Shown here: positions 1-10,799 of the stretch, one piece after another | Position numbering within the stretch: position 1 is the stretch's first letter | Layout of the letters: each line of letters begins with the position of its first letter | Source: Jaltomata sinuosa | Lineage: Eukaryota > Streptophyta > Magnoliopsida > Solanales > Solanaceae | Reading direction: 5' to 3' | DNA: 64,000 nucleotides | NCBI GenBank assembly: GCA_003996215.1 | Contig: QJPP01001929.1 | Coordinates: 124,001-188,000 of the forward strand | Made by a program: the position numbers and the translations under genes | The notes under the pieces: generated by a model | Databases searched by the model: none | What the model saw: only the letters and a program-made list of their open reading frames with translations | What the model was told of the DNA's origin: nothing

Positions 1-412
1 GATGATATTTGGTCGGTAGGGCAAGCTCAGCCCCAGGTTTATTAGGCCGTTTGAGATTCTACAGAGGGTTGGTAGTGTTGCCTACATGTTAGCTTTGCCT
101 CTAATATTTTCAGCTGTTCACCCAGTTTTTCATGTCTCGATGTTGCGCTAGTATATGCCAGATAAGTCTTATGTATTGCATTGGGATTCAATTCAGTTAG
201 ACGAAAGTTTGTCATTTGTTGAGGAGCCGATAGCTATTCCGGCTAGAGATATCAGGAGATTGAGATCTAGGGAGATTCCCATTGTGAAAGTTAAGTGGAA
301 GCATCGTCCGATCGAGGAGGCTACTTAGGAAACCGAGAGTGATTTGCGTGCTCAGTATTCGTAGTTGTTCGATCCTTCAGGTACTCCCTTTCTCTTGACT
401 TTTGAGGATTAA
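1..412 (+). pseudogene. Tekay-type integrase C-terminus and chromodomain (3' end of pol, broken)
   Basis: This is the tail of a Ty3-gypsy chromovirus polyprotein whose 5' part lies left of the window. The frame starting at base 2 reads GKLSPRFI, then AVHPVFHVSML (end of the integrase GPY/F region), then a chromodomain-like stretch with VKVKWKHRPIEEAT and FDPSGTPF, ending at TAA 410-412. In-frame stops at 17-19, 149-151, 326-328 and 362-364 make it non-functional. The stop at 326-328 falls on the conserved chromodomain Trp. In chromoviruses this domain steers integration towards particular chromatin. The LTR follows after about 18 bases. Family assignment rests on motif order and the partner elements at 26.8 and 48.2 kb. 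Confidence 0.85.
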
Positions 413-1124
413 AGTCTTTTTAGTAGTGGATGTTGTGATGACTCTTCCGGTCATCTTCGCGTTTATGCATTCATTGTACTGTTAGAGCTTTCCTGTAGTG
501 GCCCAAAGTCATTTATGGCTTCCTGGGACCAGTAGTTTGATGCCCTGGTCGTTCATTTGGTTGTTTTTTCCTTTTTCTTGTTTTAGAGCTTTAAATTAGA
601 ATATCGTTGACTTTAGTCAACATTCTTAGTGAACGTGCTCAGAATTGAATTCTGATAGTTCCGTTAGCTCTGAAACATTGAGTTTGGTCTAGTTGGACCT
701 TCAGTTGAGGCCTGCGAACTTCCAGTGTGGGTTTTGTGTGGTTTTCTCTGTTTTCAGGCCATTTGGAGTTGAAAGTGTAACTTTGGGTGGCTTTCGATGA
801 TCGAAGTATCGAATTCAAAATCCTACAATTCCATCAGCTTTGGAATGATGAGTTTGGGTTGGAAAGGTGGTTGGTTTGGGTTCCGGGTAAGCCAGACTCA
901 TTTTGAGCCTTTGGGTTCCCCTTTGTTAGTGTTGACTTGGGTCAACATTTCTCTGAAACAACCTCGTATGGAAGTTTCATCAATTCCATTGAGTCCAGAA
1001 CGTCGTTTTCACTCTATTAGCATTATTGATTTTTAAATATCGGCTTCCGATTGTGCTCAAAATGCCCCGTCGAATTTTGGAAAGTTGCAGACTTTTTCCT
1101 GTTGCAGGTGCAGGCATCAAGCCT

Positions 1125-1335
1125 CAATCGCGATCGTGAGCCTCATCCTTTGCGACCGTGATGAAGTGCCTGGCACCGTGTTCTTTGCGATCGTGTGATC
1201 ACCTATCGCGATCACAATGAAGTCCCCCCTTCTCTGTTCTTAGCGACCACATGGCTAGCCTTCGCGATCGCGATGGTCTAGCCAACGTGGTCCTCACGAC
1301 CACGAGGGATCCCTTCGCGATCACGATGAAGGACC
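1125..1335 (+). repeat. GC-rich palindromic array in U3 of LTR A
   Basis: About eight irregularly spaced copies of a word around TCGCGATCGCGATG and variants (gcgaccgtgatgaag, tcgcgatcacaatgaag, ttcgcgatcacgatgaag) lie directly upstream of a TATA box. The core CGCGATCGCG is self-complementary. Spacing is about 20-35 bases, so this is a motif cluster rather than a strict tandem repeat. The surrounding LTR is much less CG-rich. Confidence 0.7.
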
Positions 1336-1342
1336 CCTTAGC

Positions 1343-1494
1343 TGTATATAAGTTTTTCACTTCGTCTTTTTCACTCCAAAAACCAAACTCTTCATTGTTA
1401 TAATAAAAAAACTCGTCCAAACACTGCATTTCATTAATTGTTGGTGTTAAGGTGCAGAGTTCTTGGCCTTGGTCGTTCCTCCATCATTGTTGGT
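1343..1494 (+). promoter_or_regulatory. Predicted LTR core promoter, leader and 5' splice site (LTR A)
   Basis: TGTATATAAG at 1343-1352 is a clear TATA box. It is followed by a pyrimidine-rich, ATG-poor leader. The consensus donor TTG/GTAAGT has its GT at 1493-1494, about 140 bases downstream; a second GGTAAGT lies at about 1656. The same order recurs in most LTRs of the window, which is why I take it as real. No transcript evidence is available. Confidence 0.55.
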
Positions 1495-4078
1495 AAGTCT
1501 TTTTTCCCCAACATGCCTTCTTTCGATTTTTCTCAAAAATCCTCCATTGTTGCTAAATTCCAAAAGCTTGGAATTTGTGGTAGATTCTGTCTCCTAGCTC
1601 ATGCATTCTCGTGGACTTGAAAAGTTATCCGTCTCGGCTTGAATTCCGTCTTCTTGGTAAGTAATCCTTGCCTAATTTCCAATTTTTATTCTTAAAATTC
1701 TATCTTTAAACCTCAACTTGAGCGGGCTGTTTTGACGGCCTTCTCTTGGTCAATTTTGCTCAATTTTGGAGCATGTCGTCTTGGCATCGTTGTGGTCATC
1801 ATGCTTCTTTTCATTTTTGATTTTGAGCTATGGGCCCTGCAGGCCCGCTTTTGACCCAAATTTTGACCCGGCTACAATTTTAGCGATATGGGTATCGTTA
1901 GACTCGTTTTAACATATTATTTATGTTTTTGATAGTTTGATCATCGTTTGGGGTTTCTGGGAGCGATGCGAGCTTCGTTTTTACTATCCAGTAGCTTGTC
2001 ATCGGACGACAGGTAGGTTACGGTCTAAACTCCCTAGAGTTAGCATATATCGGATAAAATTATACTAACTTGCATCCTTGGGTTGGATTATTAGGTTGGT
2101 ACCACAGACCTTGACCGCTTTAATCATGTCCACCTACATTTCTTCCTCCGATGCTTGTAGTACTTGATTGATATGTTTTATTTACTCTTGTGGTCCTGTG
2201 AGGCCTTGTTGACTCTGGAACATAGAAGGTGGGTTATTGGAAATGTCCGCGAGTCGCGGACATAGAAATATCTTTCTAGTCTGGTTATGCTTGCTGAGTA
2301 GCTGTGGGCCTGTGCAGGGCCGATAGGTTGATTGTGAGCTGCTGGGCTGCTATTTGTGTTAATCATTCATTTCCATGCATATAAAGAGGGTTTATCCATG
2401 TTTTACTACGATTTTTGCTTCGGCCTACTGGAATTGTTTTCTAAACCTGCATGACCCCGGGGCTCCATTTTCGATAGAAATGAATTGGAAATGGTTTGAC
2501 TTAACTTGTGAATTTTCTTGGGGTAAAAGAAGGTTAAATTATGATTTCTATCACCAGTTTTATTATTAATGCTAGACTCGGCAGGGAAGGGGTGCTAGTT
2601 GAGTTTTCTATTGATTTGGGGTGATTTTAGTCTCGGTCGGACCGAGCACCTGAGATGACTTTCTACTGTTTAGACTCGGTTACGCCCAGGCACCCTTGGA
2701 GGGGGTTTTTGAGGCATTTTCCCCACTACTTTAGTCCTAGACAGGGTATGGGCATGCATGTTCGAGACTGGGTTTCTATCTTGAACCCAGACTTGCTTCT
2801 GGATGACATGTTTTGATACTGAGTTTTAGTATGGAGTCCAGGACCTCCATGGACCTTGACGTTCCGGGCCTGGGGATTTAGGCTGCGTGTGCCGGAGGGA
2901 GGGTATACGGCGGAGTAGAGGTATACGGGCTTTGTACTTCCATGGAACCTACTTGCTTGGCCCGATCGACACCGGAGGAGGTACATACAGAATTTCTATT
3001 CCACCTTGAGGTTATCATGCATCATATCATCCAGTGTTTGAAGTTCCACCCTTGTTTGTTGTTTGTTTAGTGTACGCTCCGATTGTATGGGCAGCTGGAG
3101 GGTTTTGTTTTCACTTGTTTGCGTTCCTCGGTTGTATGGGCGGCAGGGGGACTGTAGGTAGCCTCTTTTTACTTTATCGTGGTGTTATCCCCTGTTACGG
3201 TTATGGTTATAAGATTATATACGGTTAAATTGTTACTTGTTGGATTTGAGATTGGTATGATTAGTTGGGTTACTGATCCCTGTTTTTCGAGCATGCCTAT
3301 CTTTACTCCCCTTTTTCCTTTCCTTGTACTTGAGGTTACCGGTATAGCGTTCACTTCTTAAGCTTATTATGTATATACTGTTATTGCAAGGATCCCAGGT
3401 GCGTCATTTCTTACTTCCACCTGTGCCTGTTGTGTATATATTCTACTTGCTTTCCTTGCATGTTGTTTCTGTTGTCTTCCCTCTGGGCTAGTTCCTGTGT
3501 ACTTTGTCATTGATTTTCGTGACTACTTGCTTCTATTCTGTCTGTTACTACGCTTTTATCTTATATGTGCCCAATCGGCCTATGATACCTACTGGGTACC
3601 TTATGCTTCACATTGGGTGCTCATACTACACTCTGCATCTCCTGGTGCAGATCCTAGTGTGGGCCATTGCCGTTAGCTCGTAGAGACTCGTGCGAGGTGC
3701 TATTTTTGGTGATATTCTGGACTGAGGGTGAGCTCTTGGCGATCAGAGCTTAGCTTTTAGTTATCTTTTGATTATGTACTCTATTTCTACTCGGAGATAG
3801 CTTGTATATGTTGTTTTGGACCCTTGTACTCCTTACGTAGATTCGGCTCTTATACGCTAAGATACCAGGTTTTGGGTTTGGTTTAGCTTCCGCGTTGTGT
3901 ATATATTACTCCTGTTATCTATTTTCTTCATCTTGTTCCCTTGCTTCCGTTTATTAGACTGCTCTTCCATTTAGATTGTTAGACAGTAGCCCATTACTGA
4001 CCGTTCCGGGTTATAGGGATTGGTTCGCCTACTGGAGGGTTGTAGGTGCTATCATGACCGAGAAATCGGATCGTGACA

Positions 4079-4517
4079 TGATTTTCTTTGAAGAAGTAAA
4101 ATTCCTAATTAAAGATTATGTATTGAATTATATGAATTACCAAATATAAAAGCTTAAATTATTGACATATGAAACAAATTTATTTATTTATATTATGTTC
4201 GCAACATGCAATTCCTCTCACGTGTAGATCTAATTATTTTTTCTTTGACTAAACATGTAAAAATAACAAGATTTGAATACAAGACTTCTATATGATCGAT
4301 CGACTTGTAGTTGGTGAATCATCACATTAATTAATTAATAACTGAAATTGCATGATATAATATAAAATCTTACACCACACGTTGTCATAAAAAAAAGAGA
4401 AATGGAAAATAAATCAACAAAAAATGAATAAGGAAAAGGGAGGAAATTGTAAAATTGAAAAAGAAAAGTACACACAAATTAAAAAGTTTTGACGAAATTG
4501 GCTAAAAAAAAAGAATG
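4079..4517. other. AT-rich flank with no recognised feature
   Basis: AT-rich sequence with A-runs lies between the end of LTR A and the terminal repeat of the DNA element. The first five bases (tgatt) are the likely target duplication of the LTR A element. I see no ORF or repeat structure otherwise. Confidence 0.5.
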
Positions 4518-5625
4518 GAAAAGGGCCTAAAATACCCTTGAACTATCAAATTTGATACAAAAATATCCTCTGTTAGCCTTTCGGCTCTAAAATACCCTCG
4601 GCGTCAACCTATTGTCCCTAAAATGCCTTTATTTTTAATGGCAACATTTAAAAATACGAAAAAGGGCCTAAAATACCCTCGAACTATCGAATTCGGCACA
4701 AAAACACCCTATGTTAATCTTTCGACTCTAAAATACCCTCGATGTTAACCTACTGGCCTTAAAATTGCCTTATTTTTAACGGTCATATATTAAAAATATA
4801 ATTAAAGATCTCATTTATTACGTGACACGATTTTATTGGTGTATCTTATAATTAACCTAAACTAATTAAATCTCAATCTAAACGCAGATTCACCTAATAA
4901 TTTCATACCCGCCCAGCCTAAAAGCCCCATTAAACTAAGAAAAGAAAATTTAGATTTCCATTTTGTTAATTATTCTAAATTTGATTTGGTCTTCAAATTA
5001 TTGGTCTTCTTCATTAAATTCTACTTTAAAATCAATCTAAGCCACCTTAATTCATCTTTAAAGCCCTCCAAAATTAAAATACAACTTCACAATAACGCCA
5101 AGAACAATATCTGAATCACCACTTCAAAATAAGCAACAAATTTATACATCAAAAATTCAAAATCTTCATTAGAGGTTCATCCGAACTTCAATGGTGTTCA
5201 ACATATTCTAAACCAATTTTTTTCTTTCAATATTCAGCTAATTTACAATGAGTTAAGTTCAAATACAACACCAATCGAATTCAAGCTCAAAATTACACTT
5301 ACCAAAATTAAATTTATCTACTGATTTTGGGACTCAAACGATTTCAAATCAGATTGGGATTTTGTTTTAAATTGTAAGTTGTTGAATCTTTCAGTATAAT
5401 CAACTTTGAAGTAAATTTAATTTGACATAATCTGATTTAGTTGTTAATTTGGTGAATAAGATGGAAGAAAAGTTGAAGAAAATTATTAAAACTTCATTTT
5501 TTAAAGCCGAAGAATTTCGCATCTTAATTTTAAAATTTGAGCACTAAAGTTTGTATTTTACCGATTGTAAAAATCATTTAGTATACTTAAATTTAGATGA
5601 CTTACCAATTTGGGGGATGTATTTA

Positions 5626-6002
5626 TAGCATGTTTGATCAAGATTAATTTTTGCCAAAAGTACTTATTTTTTCTTAAAAATGCTTATTTTAAAAACTGAA
5701 GGTGTTTGACGTAGCTTTTGGGAAAAAATAAGTGTTTCTTGGGAGTAGCAAAAACTGTTTTCCAGAAGCTAAAAAAATAGCTTTTATCCAAAAGCAATTT
5801 TTTGAAAAGTACTTTTGACAAAAATACACTTAAAAGTACTTTTAAGAAGTTTGGCAAAACACTAATTGCTGCTCAAAAGTGCTTTTAAAATTTATTTGCC
5901 AAACACAAATTGTTTCTCACAAAAAGTACTTTTTTAAAAAGTACTTTTGAAATAAGCACTATTTAAAATAAGCTGATTTTAGAAGCTTGACCAAACAAGC
6001 TA
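5626..6002. mobile_element. MITE, 377 bp, TIR TAGC..GTTTG, TSD TTA
   Basis: The left end tagcatgtttgatcaag pairs with the right end cttgaccaaacaagcta as imperfect inverted repeats of about 17 bases. TTA flanks both sides (5623-5625 and 6003-6005), as in PIF/Harbinger-type elements; a TA duplication (Tc1/mariner-type) is also possible. The interior has repeated palindromes of the form aaaagtactttt, so the whole unit could fold into a hairpin. It has no coding capacity. Confidence 0.7.
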
Positions 6003-7299
6003 TTAAAGGAGAACTAAAATAACCATTGAAGAATTTGAAAAACCTTGAAGAACACCCAAATCGGTCTATTGTGAATCTATGAGAATCAATTTTTTTTCCT
6101 TAGTTTAATGGAATTTTTAGGTGGGACAGTGTCACGACCCAACTATCGGGCCATGCGGGCACCTAAATAGGCGAACCCTTACCACTCGATCCAACAGGTA
6201 ATGGCGGAAAAATAAGGTATAAATATAAATAATCCTCATTTTAATATATGAAAATATTTACAACCTTTTTTATTACAGAAAAAACTCCTTACACAAGAAA
6301 TACAGTAAACCATTTTCACAATTGGAAAGCAACCCTCCCTAGGATCTAGTCTAAAACAGGTACAAGAGTTACTACAAGAGTAATACAGAAAAATGTAAGA
6401 GGACACAACTTCCACCATGGAAGCAAGAGTAGAAGCTGCTAGAGATCACCGGCATCATGTACCTATGAAACACCACCGGCCCTGCAATGAGACGATACCC
6501 AAAAAAGGTATAGCAAGAGTAGAATCAGTACAAACACACATACTGATAGGCATCATCAATCGATCCGAATCTACTTCATACCATCATATAAAGAAATCAA
6601 GGAAAATGTACAATTAATTACGATACTTCAGCGCTTCAACATCCACCTTTACCAAACCCGATATCATCCCAATCCTTCCTATCCTTTCCGCTGTCAACTC
6701 CCTCACTCAGAGACTCTGCACCCAGACTCATAGGACTTCCCAAGTCACACTAACCCTGAGACTTCCTAAGTTACCTTAACCCTTAGACTTCCTAAGTTAC
6801 CTTAACACTAGTCCACCATTAAGTCCAGACCCGGACTGCCACTCCATTACTCAAGTCAACCCTTATGACTAAATACCCAGAAAAATCCAACTAGCCGTCC
6901 AACCAGACCAACTACATTTATGATGTAATTTACAAGTGTCCGGACCCCTCCAGGATCCTTAGGGCACTTTACCAACATGTCAGTAATAACCTGCAATACC
7001 TCTCCAGACTCTCAGTCTTCCTGCTAACTTATTCATCAAATGAACATGTTCAACCATCATTTAACAATGAACGATAATCAATAACACATGCCCCACCCGT
7101 TCACCCGGGCCAACTACAGACCCCTAGACTAACACCTAATGTTAACTTGCAATCTAGGTCTACACTAAGATCAACCTCATATTAAACATAATCATCCGAC
7201 CTCTCATGGATCATATGCAATAACCACAATTCAAGAATACAACTCGGTCCACTCATGAGACCATCGACAGAATACAATCAATGCAAATAAATCAAACTC

Positions 7300-7445
7300 G
7301 TATCAGGCGTGGTACCCGAGTCAACCATTGTCAAACCTATACCAGGCATGGTACTCGAGCCAACCGATAAATATCCCATATCAGGCATGGTACCCGAGCT
7401 AACCGATATGTAACCTGTACTAGGCGTGGTACCTGAACCAACTGA
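7300..7445 (-). repeat. Tandem ggtacccgagcc units in LTR
   Basis: About four units of roughly 45-50 bases carry the core caggcatggtacccgagc, with GGTACC palindromes. The same unit is found at 25585-25735, 32080-32265, 46755-46905 and 53755-53875 in the LTRs of elements 2 and 3. In element orientation it lies downstream of the leader, in the R/U5 part. Confidence 0.7.
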
Positions 7446-8384
7446 ATGTCACACACAATCTAACAAGTCAATAAAATAATGAACAACATCACACTTATAA
7501 ACCAACAAGCAATCAAACCCAGTTCATTTCACACAACTGACACGAATAGATAGACATTCATAATCCCACTCTCTAAGCATACAAACTCACACAATACTAA
7601 GTGATAGTGCATATACACTTATTGTATATTGGAAAACAGTGACCATCACCTACCCCAACCCCAGTTACATAAACTCAATCTTGAATTCCATCTGAAGACT
7701 AAATCCCCGTTCACCTCTTTTGACACATAACAAGTAGCTACATCAATTTCAGACACCTCCTAAGACAAATACAACATGGGAAAAGCATCCCATAACCTTG
7801 GTACTTCAACCATTCTTGTTATTCTACTTTCTTTATATCAAATCATTTCCGAAAACTCCCTTGTTACTAGTCATTTAACTACCCAAAGCATTTCTGATTC
7901 CCTGAACCTTTCTGACACTCTAGTCCCTAGATTCTATCATCATACAATACATAATAATCATAAACAATTCGAAATAGGACAACACATCATCCCAATTCAA
8001 ATATTTCCTATTCCACATCAGTCAACACAATACTCCTCCAGACTCCGTGCCCGAAGACCTAGGAATAGATTCTCCTTTCCGTATATACAATCAATATGAA
8101 CAGGTCAAATCTACTCAATAGGAAGAACCTAGCCTACATGGATGCTATGCAGCTGCACAATGTATTTTTTGGCTCCGTGAAGATGTTCCCTGATGGATGA
8201 AAATCTTGGAATCCATGGTTTCGTGTCCTTTTAGCCTGAATCTCTCCTCTCCATGGCTCTTAAGCCTTGGAGCAGCCTAGGAGGGTTTTTGGAGAAACCC
8301 TCGTATGATTTCCAATTAAGGAGGAGAAGTCTTTTATTAAAATCGCGTAGCTGAGCTACTATTTTCTGTCATACCGCTATAGCG

Positions 8385-8445
8385 CATGGCTCCCCGCTAT
8401 AGCGGCAGTGTTATAGCGGAGAAATGTCTGCTATAGCAACATGAC
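8385..8445 (-). repeat. CCGCTATAGCGG palindrome array in LTR U3
   Basis: Four copies of gctatagc, two with the fuller palindrome ccgctatagcgg or a near variant, occur within 60 bases. In element orientation they lie just upstream of a TATA-like ttttaataaaag. The corresponding arrays are at 26288-26435, 33018-33150, 47650-47805 and 54600-54755. Confidence 0.7.
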
Positions 8446-8834
8446 ATCAGCCAAAAACAATCTTAAAAAAATATAAAATTTCTGTCACGTCACCCCACTT
8501 TAAATTAAAATGTATTTTAATTATTTTCAAAATTTGTGACATCGTGATTTCTAAAATAATGATGGATCAGGTTGTTACAGATAGTTATGGGATTATTAGG
8601 TGAATCCGGGTGTGAATTGGAATTTAATTAGTTTAAGTTATTTATAAAACACACCAATAAAATTGTGCCTTGTAATATATGATGCCTTTAATTATATATT
8701 TAAATATTATCATTAAAAGTAAGGCTATTTTACGGCCAATAGGTTAACGTCAGGAGTATTTTAGAGCCAAAAGATTAACGAAGGGTATTTTTGTACCAAA
8801 TTTAACAATTCAAGGGTATTTTAAACCCTTTTTC

Positions 8835-9390
8835 AAAAAAAGAAAAGAAAGCTACTTATTTTTCTTTTTCTTCCTGTCCTTTTTTTTCCTCTCTCTCTTT
8901 TCTTTTATCGTTCTTTCTCTACCTCTAGTTCCTCTGTTACTTAGAGAATTTCTTTTATTTTGACAAATTCGATTTTTCTTTTTTCTTTTTGTTTAAAAGA
9001 AAAGAGAAAGAAATATATTTTAACTTCTTTTATTTTTCTCTTTTATTTTCTTTCCTTTTCCTTTTTCCTTCTCCCCCTAACTTGTCAGTAAGATAAAATC
9101 TCTTTTTTCTTTTTCTAATTTAGCTTTATAACAAATTCAGAATACATCTTAAAAAAAATACTATCTTATATGATTAAATACTCAAATTTATGTAGTTTAC
9201 ATCCTATCTCATATAATTAAATACATAAATTTATGCGATTTATATCCGGATCATCTTCATTTCACCTTTTTCTACAGTCTCTTCCATTTTTCCAAAAATA
9301 AGAAAAAGAGGAAAACTTTTAAAAATGAAAAAGAAAATACAATACAAATAAAACTTTTTGACATATATTACGCATACGACTTTCCTCTTG
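8835..9390. other. Pyrimidine-rich and AT-rich spacer
   Basis: Long T/C tracts (about 8850-9120) are followed by AT-rich DNA with a short imperfect duplication of about 45 bases (about 9165-9250: aaatactcaaatttatg and aaatacataaatttatg). I see no gene. Confidence 0.5.
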
Positions 9391-10640
9391 GCGCACTTTA
9401 GGTGATTGCTAACCTACACTTTTGGCATGGCACGAGAAAGACCAAAAAAAATCTACCACAAAGAAGAACAAGATCCAATGCTCCATCCGAGAATCAACTA
9501 GTGGAGTCAAATGCAATATCCCTGTATCTCTCAAAAGCACTATCCAGGGCAATAAATAGGAGGACAATGAGGAAATACCTTGGTCAAATCTACGAATCAA
9601 TTGTACCACGCCAGTCGCTTAGAGATTGGTGAACCAACCAATAGTTTGGAGTTTACCCCCTAAAAGCACACTACATATCAACTCCAAACGCTCAACCCCA
9701 TACAGACCAATGGAGCTAAAAATACGGGAGTGGTAGATACAACTACAATTGTGGCGCAAATAGAAAAGAGGGGAAAGGAGTGGCACCCGGACGACACGCT
9801 GGAGAAAGGGTTTGGGACCACTTAATTGATGCTAATAAAATAGTTGTGAAAGGGATTATCCTTACATACATCCTCCTATAATCCATGACGGTGAGGTGGT
9901 TGTACAATTAAATGACAGGGATGTGGAGACTGATTAGGGGACACGGAAACAGGCAATTGTGATGTATATGGTGGGGAATACACTCCCAATTGGAGCCATG
10001 GAAAAGTTCCTTGCTAGCCAATGGAACTTTGTACAAAAACCTAAAGTTTTCTATACAAGGAGGGTACTTTGTTGTGCAATTTAACAATAGTGAAAAGGAG
10101 AAAGTGATCTTCTCGGTGCTTACTTATGTATAACACACCTCTTATTATCAAAACTTGGGCTCTTGATTTCAATTTTAAAGAGGAAGTAATGAAGACTATA
10201 CCCCTGTGGGTAAAACTACTAGGTCTGCCTCTGAATTGCTGAAGCAACTCTGCCCTAAGAAAGATTGGCAGTGGATTGGAAAAACTTTTATATGCAGATG
10301 TTTGTATATCCAATATTGATAGGATTTCCTATGCTAGGTTGCTAGTTGAGATGGATGTGACAAGAGTCCTATCAGGGAGTACAAAAGTAAGTGACTTTGC
10401 TGGAAGAATCTTTGATCAGACTGTACTATATGATTGGAGGAAACTCTATTGTACCAAGTATTGTCAGTTAGGACATGTGTGTAGGCCAGAAGCTTAGCCT
10501 AGAGCTAAAGTGCAGGAGCAGATTCATGGCATCAAATGTTGGATGAGAGTTAGAGTGCTTCATCCCTCCATCAATCCTATGATTGATCTCAGGACAGGGA
10601 AATAGCTCGAATGGAGCAGGTTGAGCCAACACAATCGCTA
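9390..10640 (+). pseudogene. LINE-type ORF1 remnant (DUF4283 plus zinc-knuckle-like region)
   Basis: Broken plus-strand frames give pieces typical of plant LINE ORF1 / DUF4283 proteins: PLWVKLLGLP (about 10200), then LYADVCISNIDRISYARLLV and RIFDQTVLYDWRKLYC ending KYCQLGHVC (10276-10497). In this family DUF4283 is followed by YDW..P..C..C...GH.C, which this matches. Frameshifts and stops lie around 10050-10260 and after 10497. No reverse transcriptase follows, so it is truncated. A basic stretch at 9402-9632 upstream is unassigned. I name the family by pattern only. Confidence 0.6.
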
Positions 10641-10799
10641 GTAGAATGATAGATGCCACTTAGTGCATGATGAGCATGTGCAGGAGAAAGATTTAAATGG
10701 CAAACAGCAAAAGGGAAATCCTTCCCCCAATAACGAAGAGCAAGTTATTCAAGGGGAATGAAGTAGAGAGAGCTATAGTTGTTCGCAGCCAAGGTGTTG

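Larger units (their letters stand above)
431..4078 (+). repeat. 3' LTR of plus-strand Tekay-type element (family A)
   Basis: It starts TGTTGTGATGACTC directly after a purine-rich stretch (agtagtgga, 422-430, a weak polypurine tract) and ends TCGGATCGTGACA. It is the longest LTR here, about 3.65 kb. It shares its start, its GGTAAGT leader region and the CCTACTGGGTACC / TACTCATACTACACTCTGC block (about 3585-3640) with the solo LTR at 34810-37736. The putative target duplication after it is tgatt (4079-4083); the left partner is outside the window. Start could be 431 or 434. Confidence 0.75.
6130..8580 (-). repeat. Solo LTR, minus orientation, Tekay-related
   Basis: On the plus strand it runs from TGTCACGACCC to GGTTGTTACA, the ends seen in the LTRs of elements 2 and 3. 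It is bounded by gacag (6125-6129) and gatag (8581-8585), a target duplication with one mismatch. It holds four ggtacccgagcc-type units (about 7300-7445) and a CCGCTATAGCGG array (8385-8445). No internal region is attached, so it is a solo LTR of 2451 bp. The short ORFs read across it are not genes. Confidence 0.8.
4518..8834. mobile_element. Long-terminal-inverted-repeat DNA element, interrupted
   Basis: The left end (gaaaagggcctaaaatacc) is the reverse complement, with mismatches, of the right end (ggtattttaaaccctttttc, ending 8834). Inverted similarity continues inward for roughly 250 bases: ttttattggtgt and attcacctaataat near 4830-4900 pair with 8595-8680. The outer 140 bp of the left arm is tandemly duplicated (4518-4657 and 4658-4797). 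No transposase is visible, so it is non-autonomous; Mutator-like is one possibility, but no convincing 9 bp duplication is seen in the A-rich flanks. It contains a MITE at 5626-6002 and a solo LTR at 6130-8580. Without the LTR it is about 1.9 kb. Confidence 0.65.

Noticed and set aside
7300..7445. CRISPR-like regularly spaced repeats (also at 25585, 32080, 46755 and 53755)
   Set aside because: Units are contiguous tandem LTR repeats with degenerate copies, in a eukaryotic retrotransposon. No unique spacers and no cas genes.
7776..8099. 107-residue plus-strand ORF
   Set aside because: It lies within a minus-orientation solo LTR with clear ends and TSD. No family resemblance.
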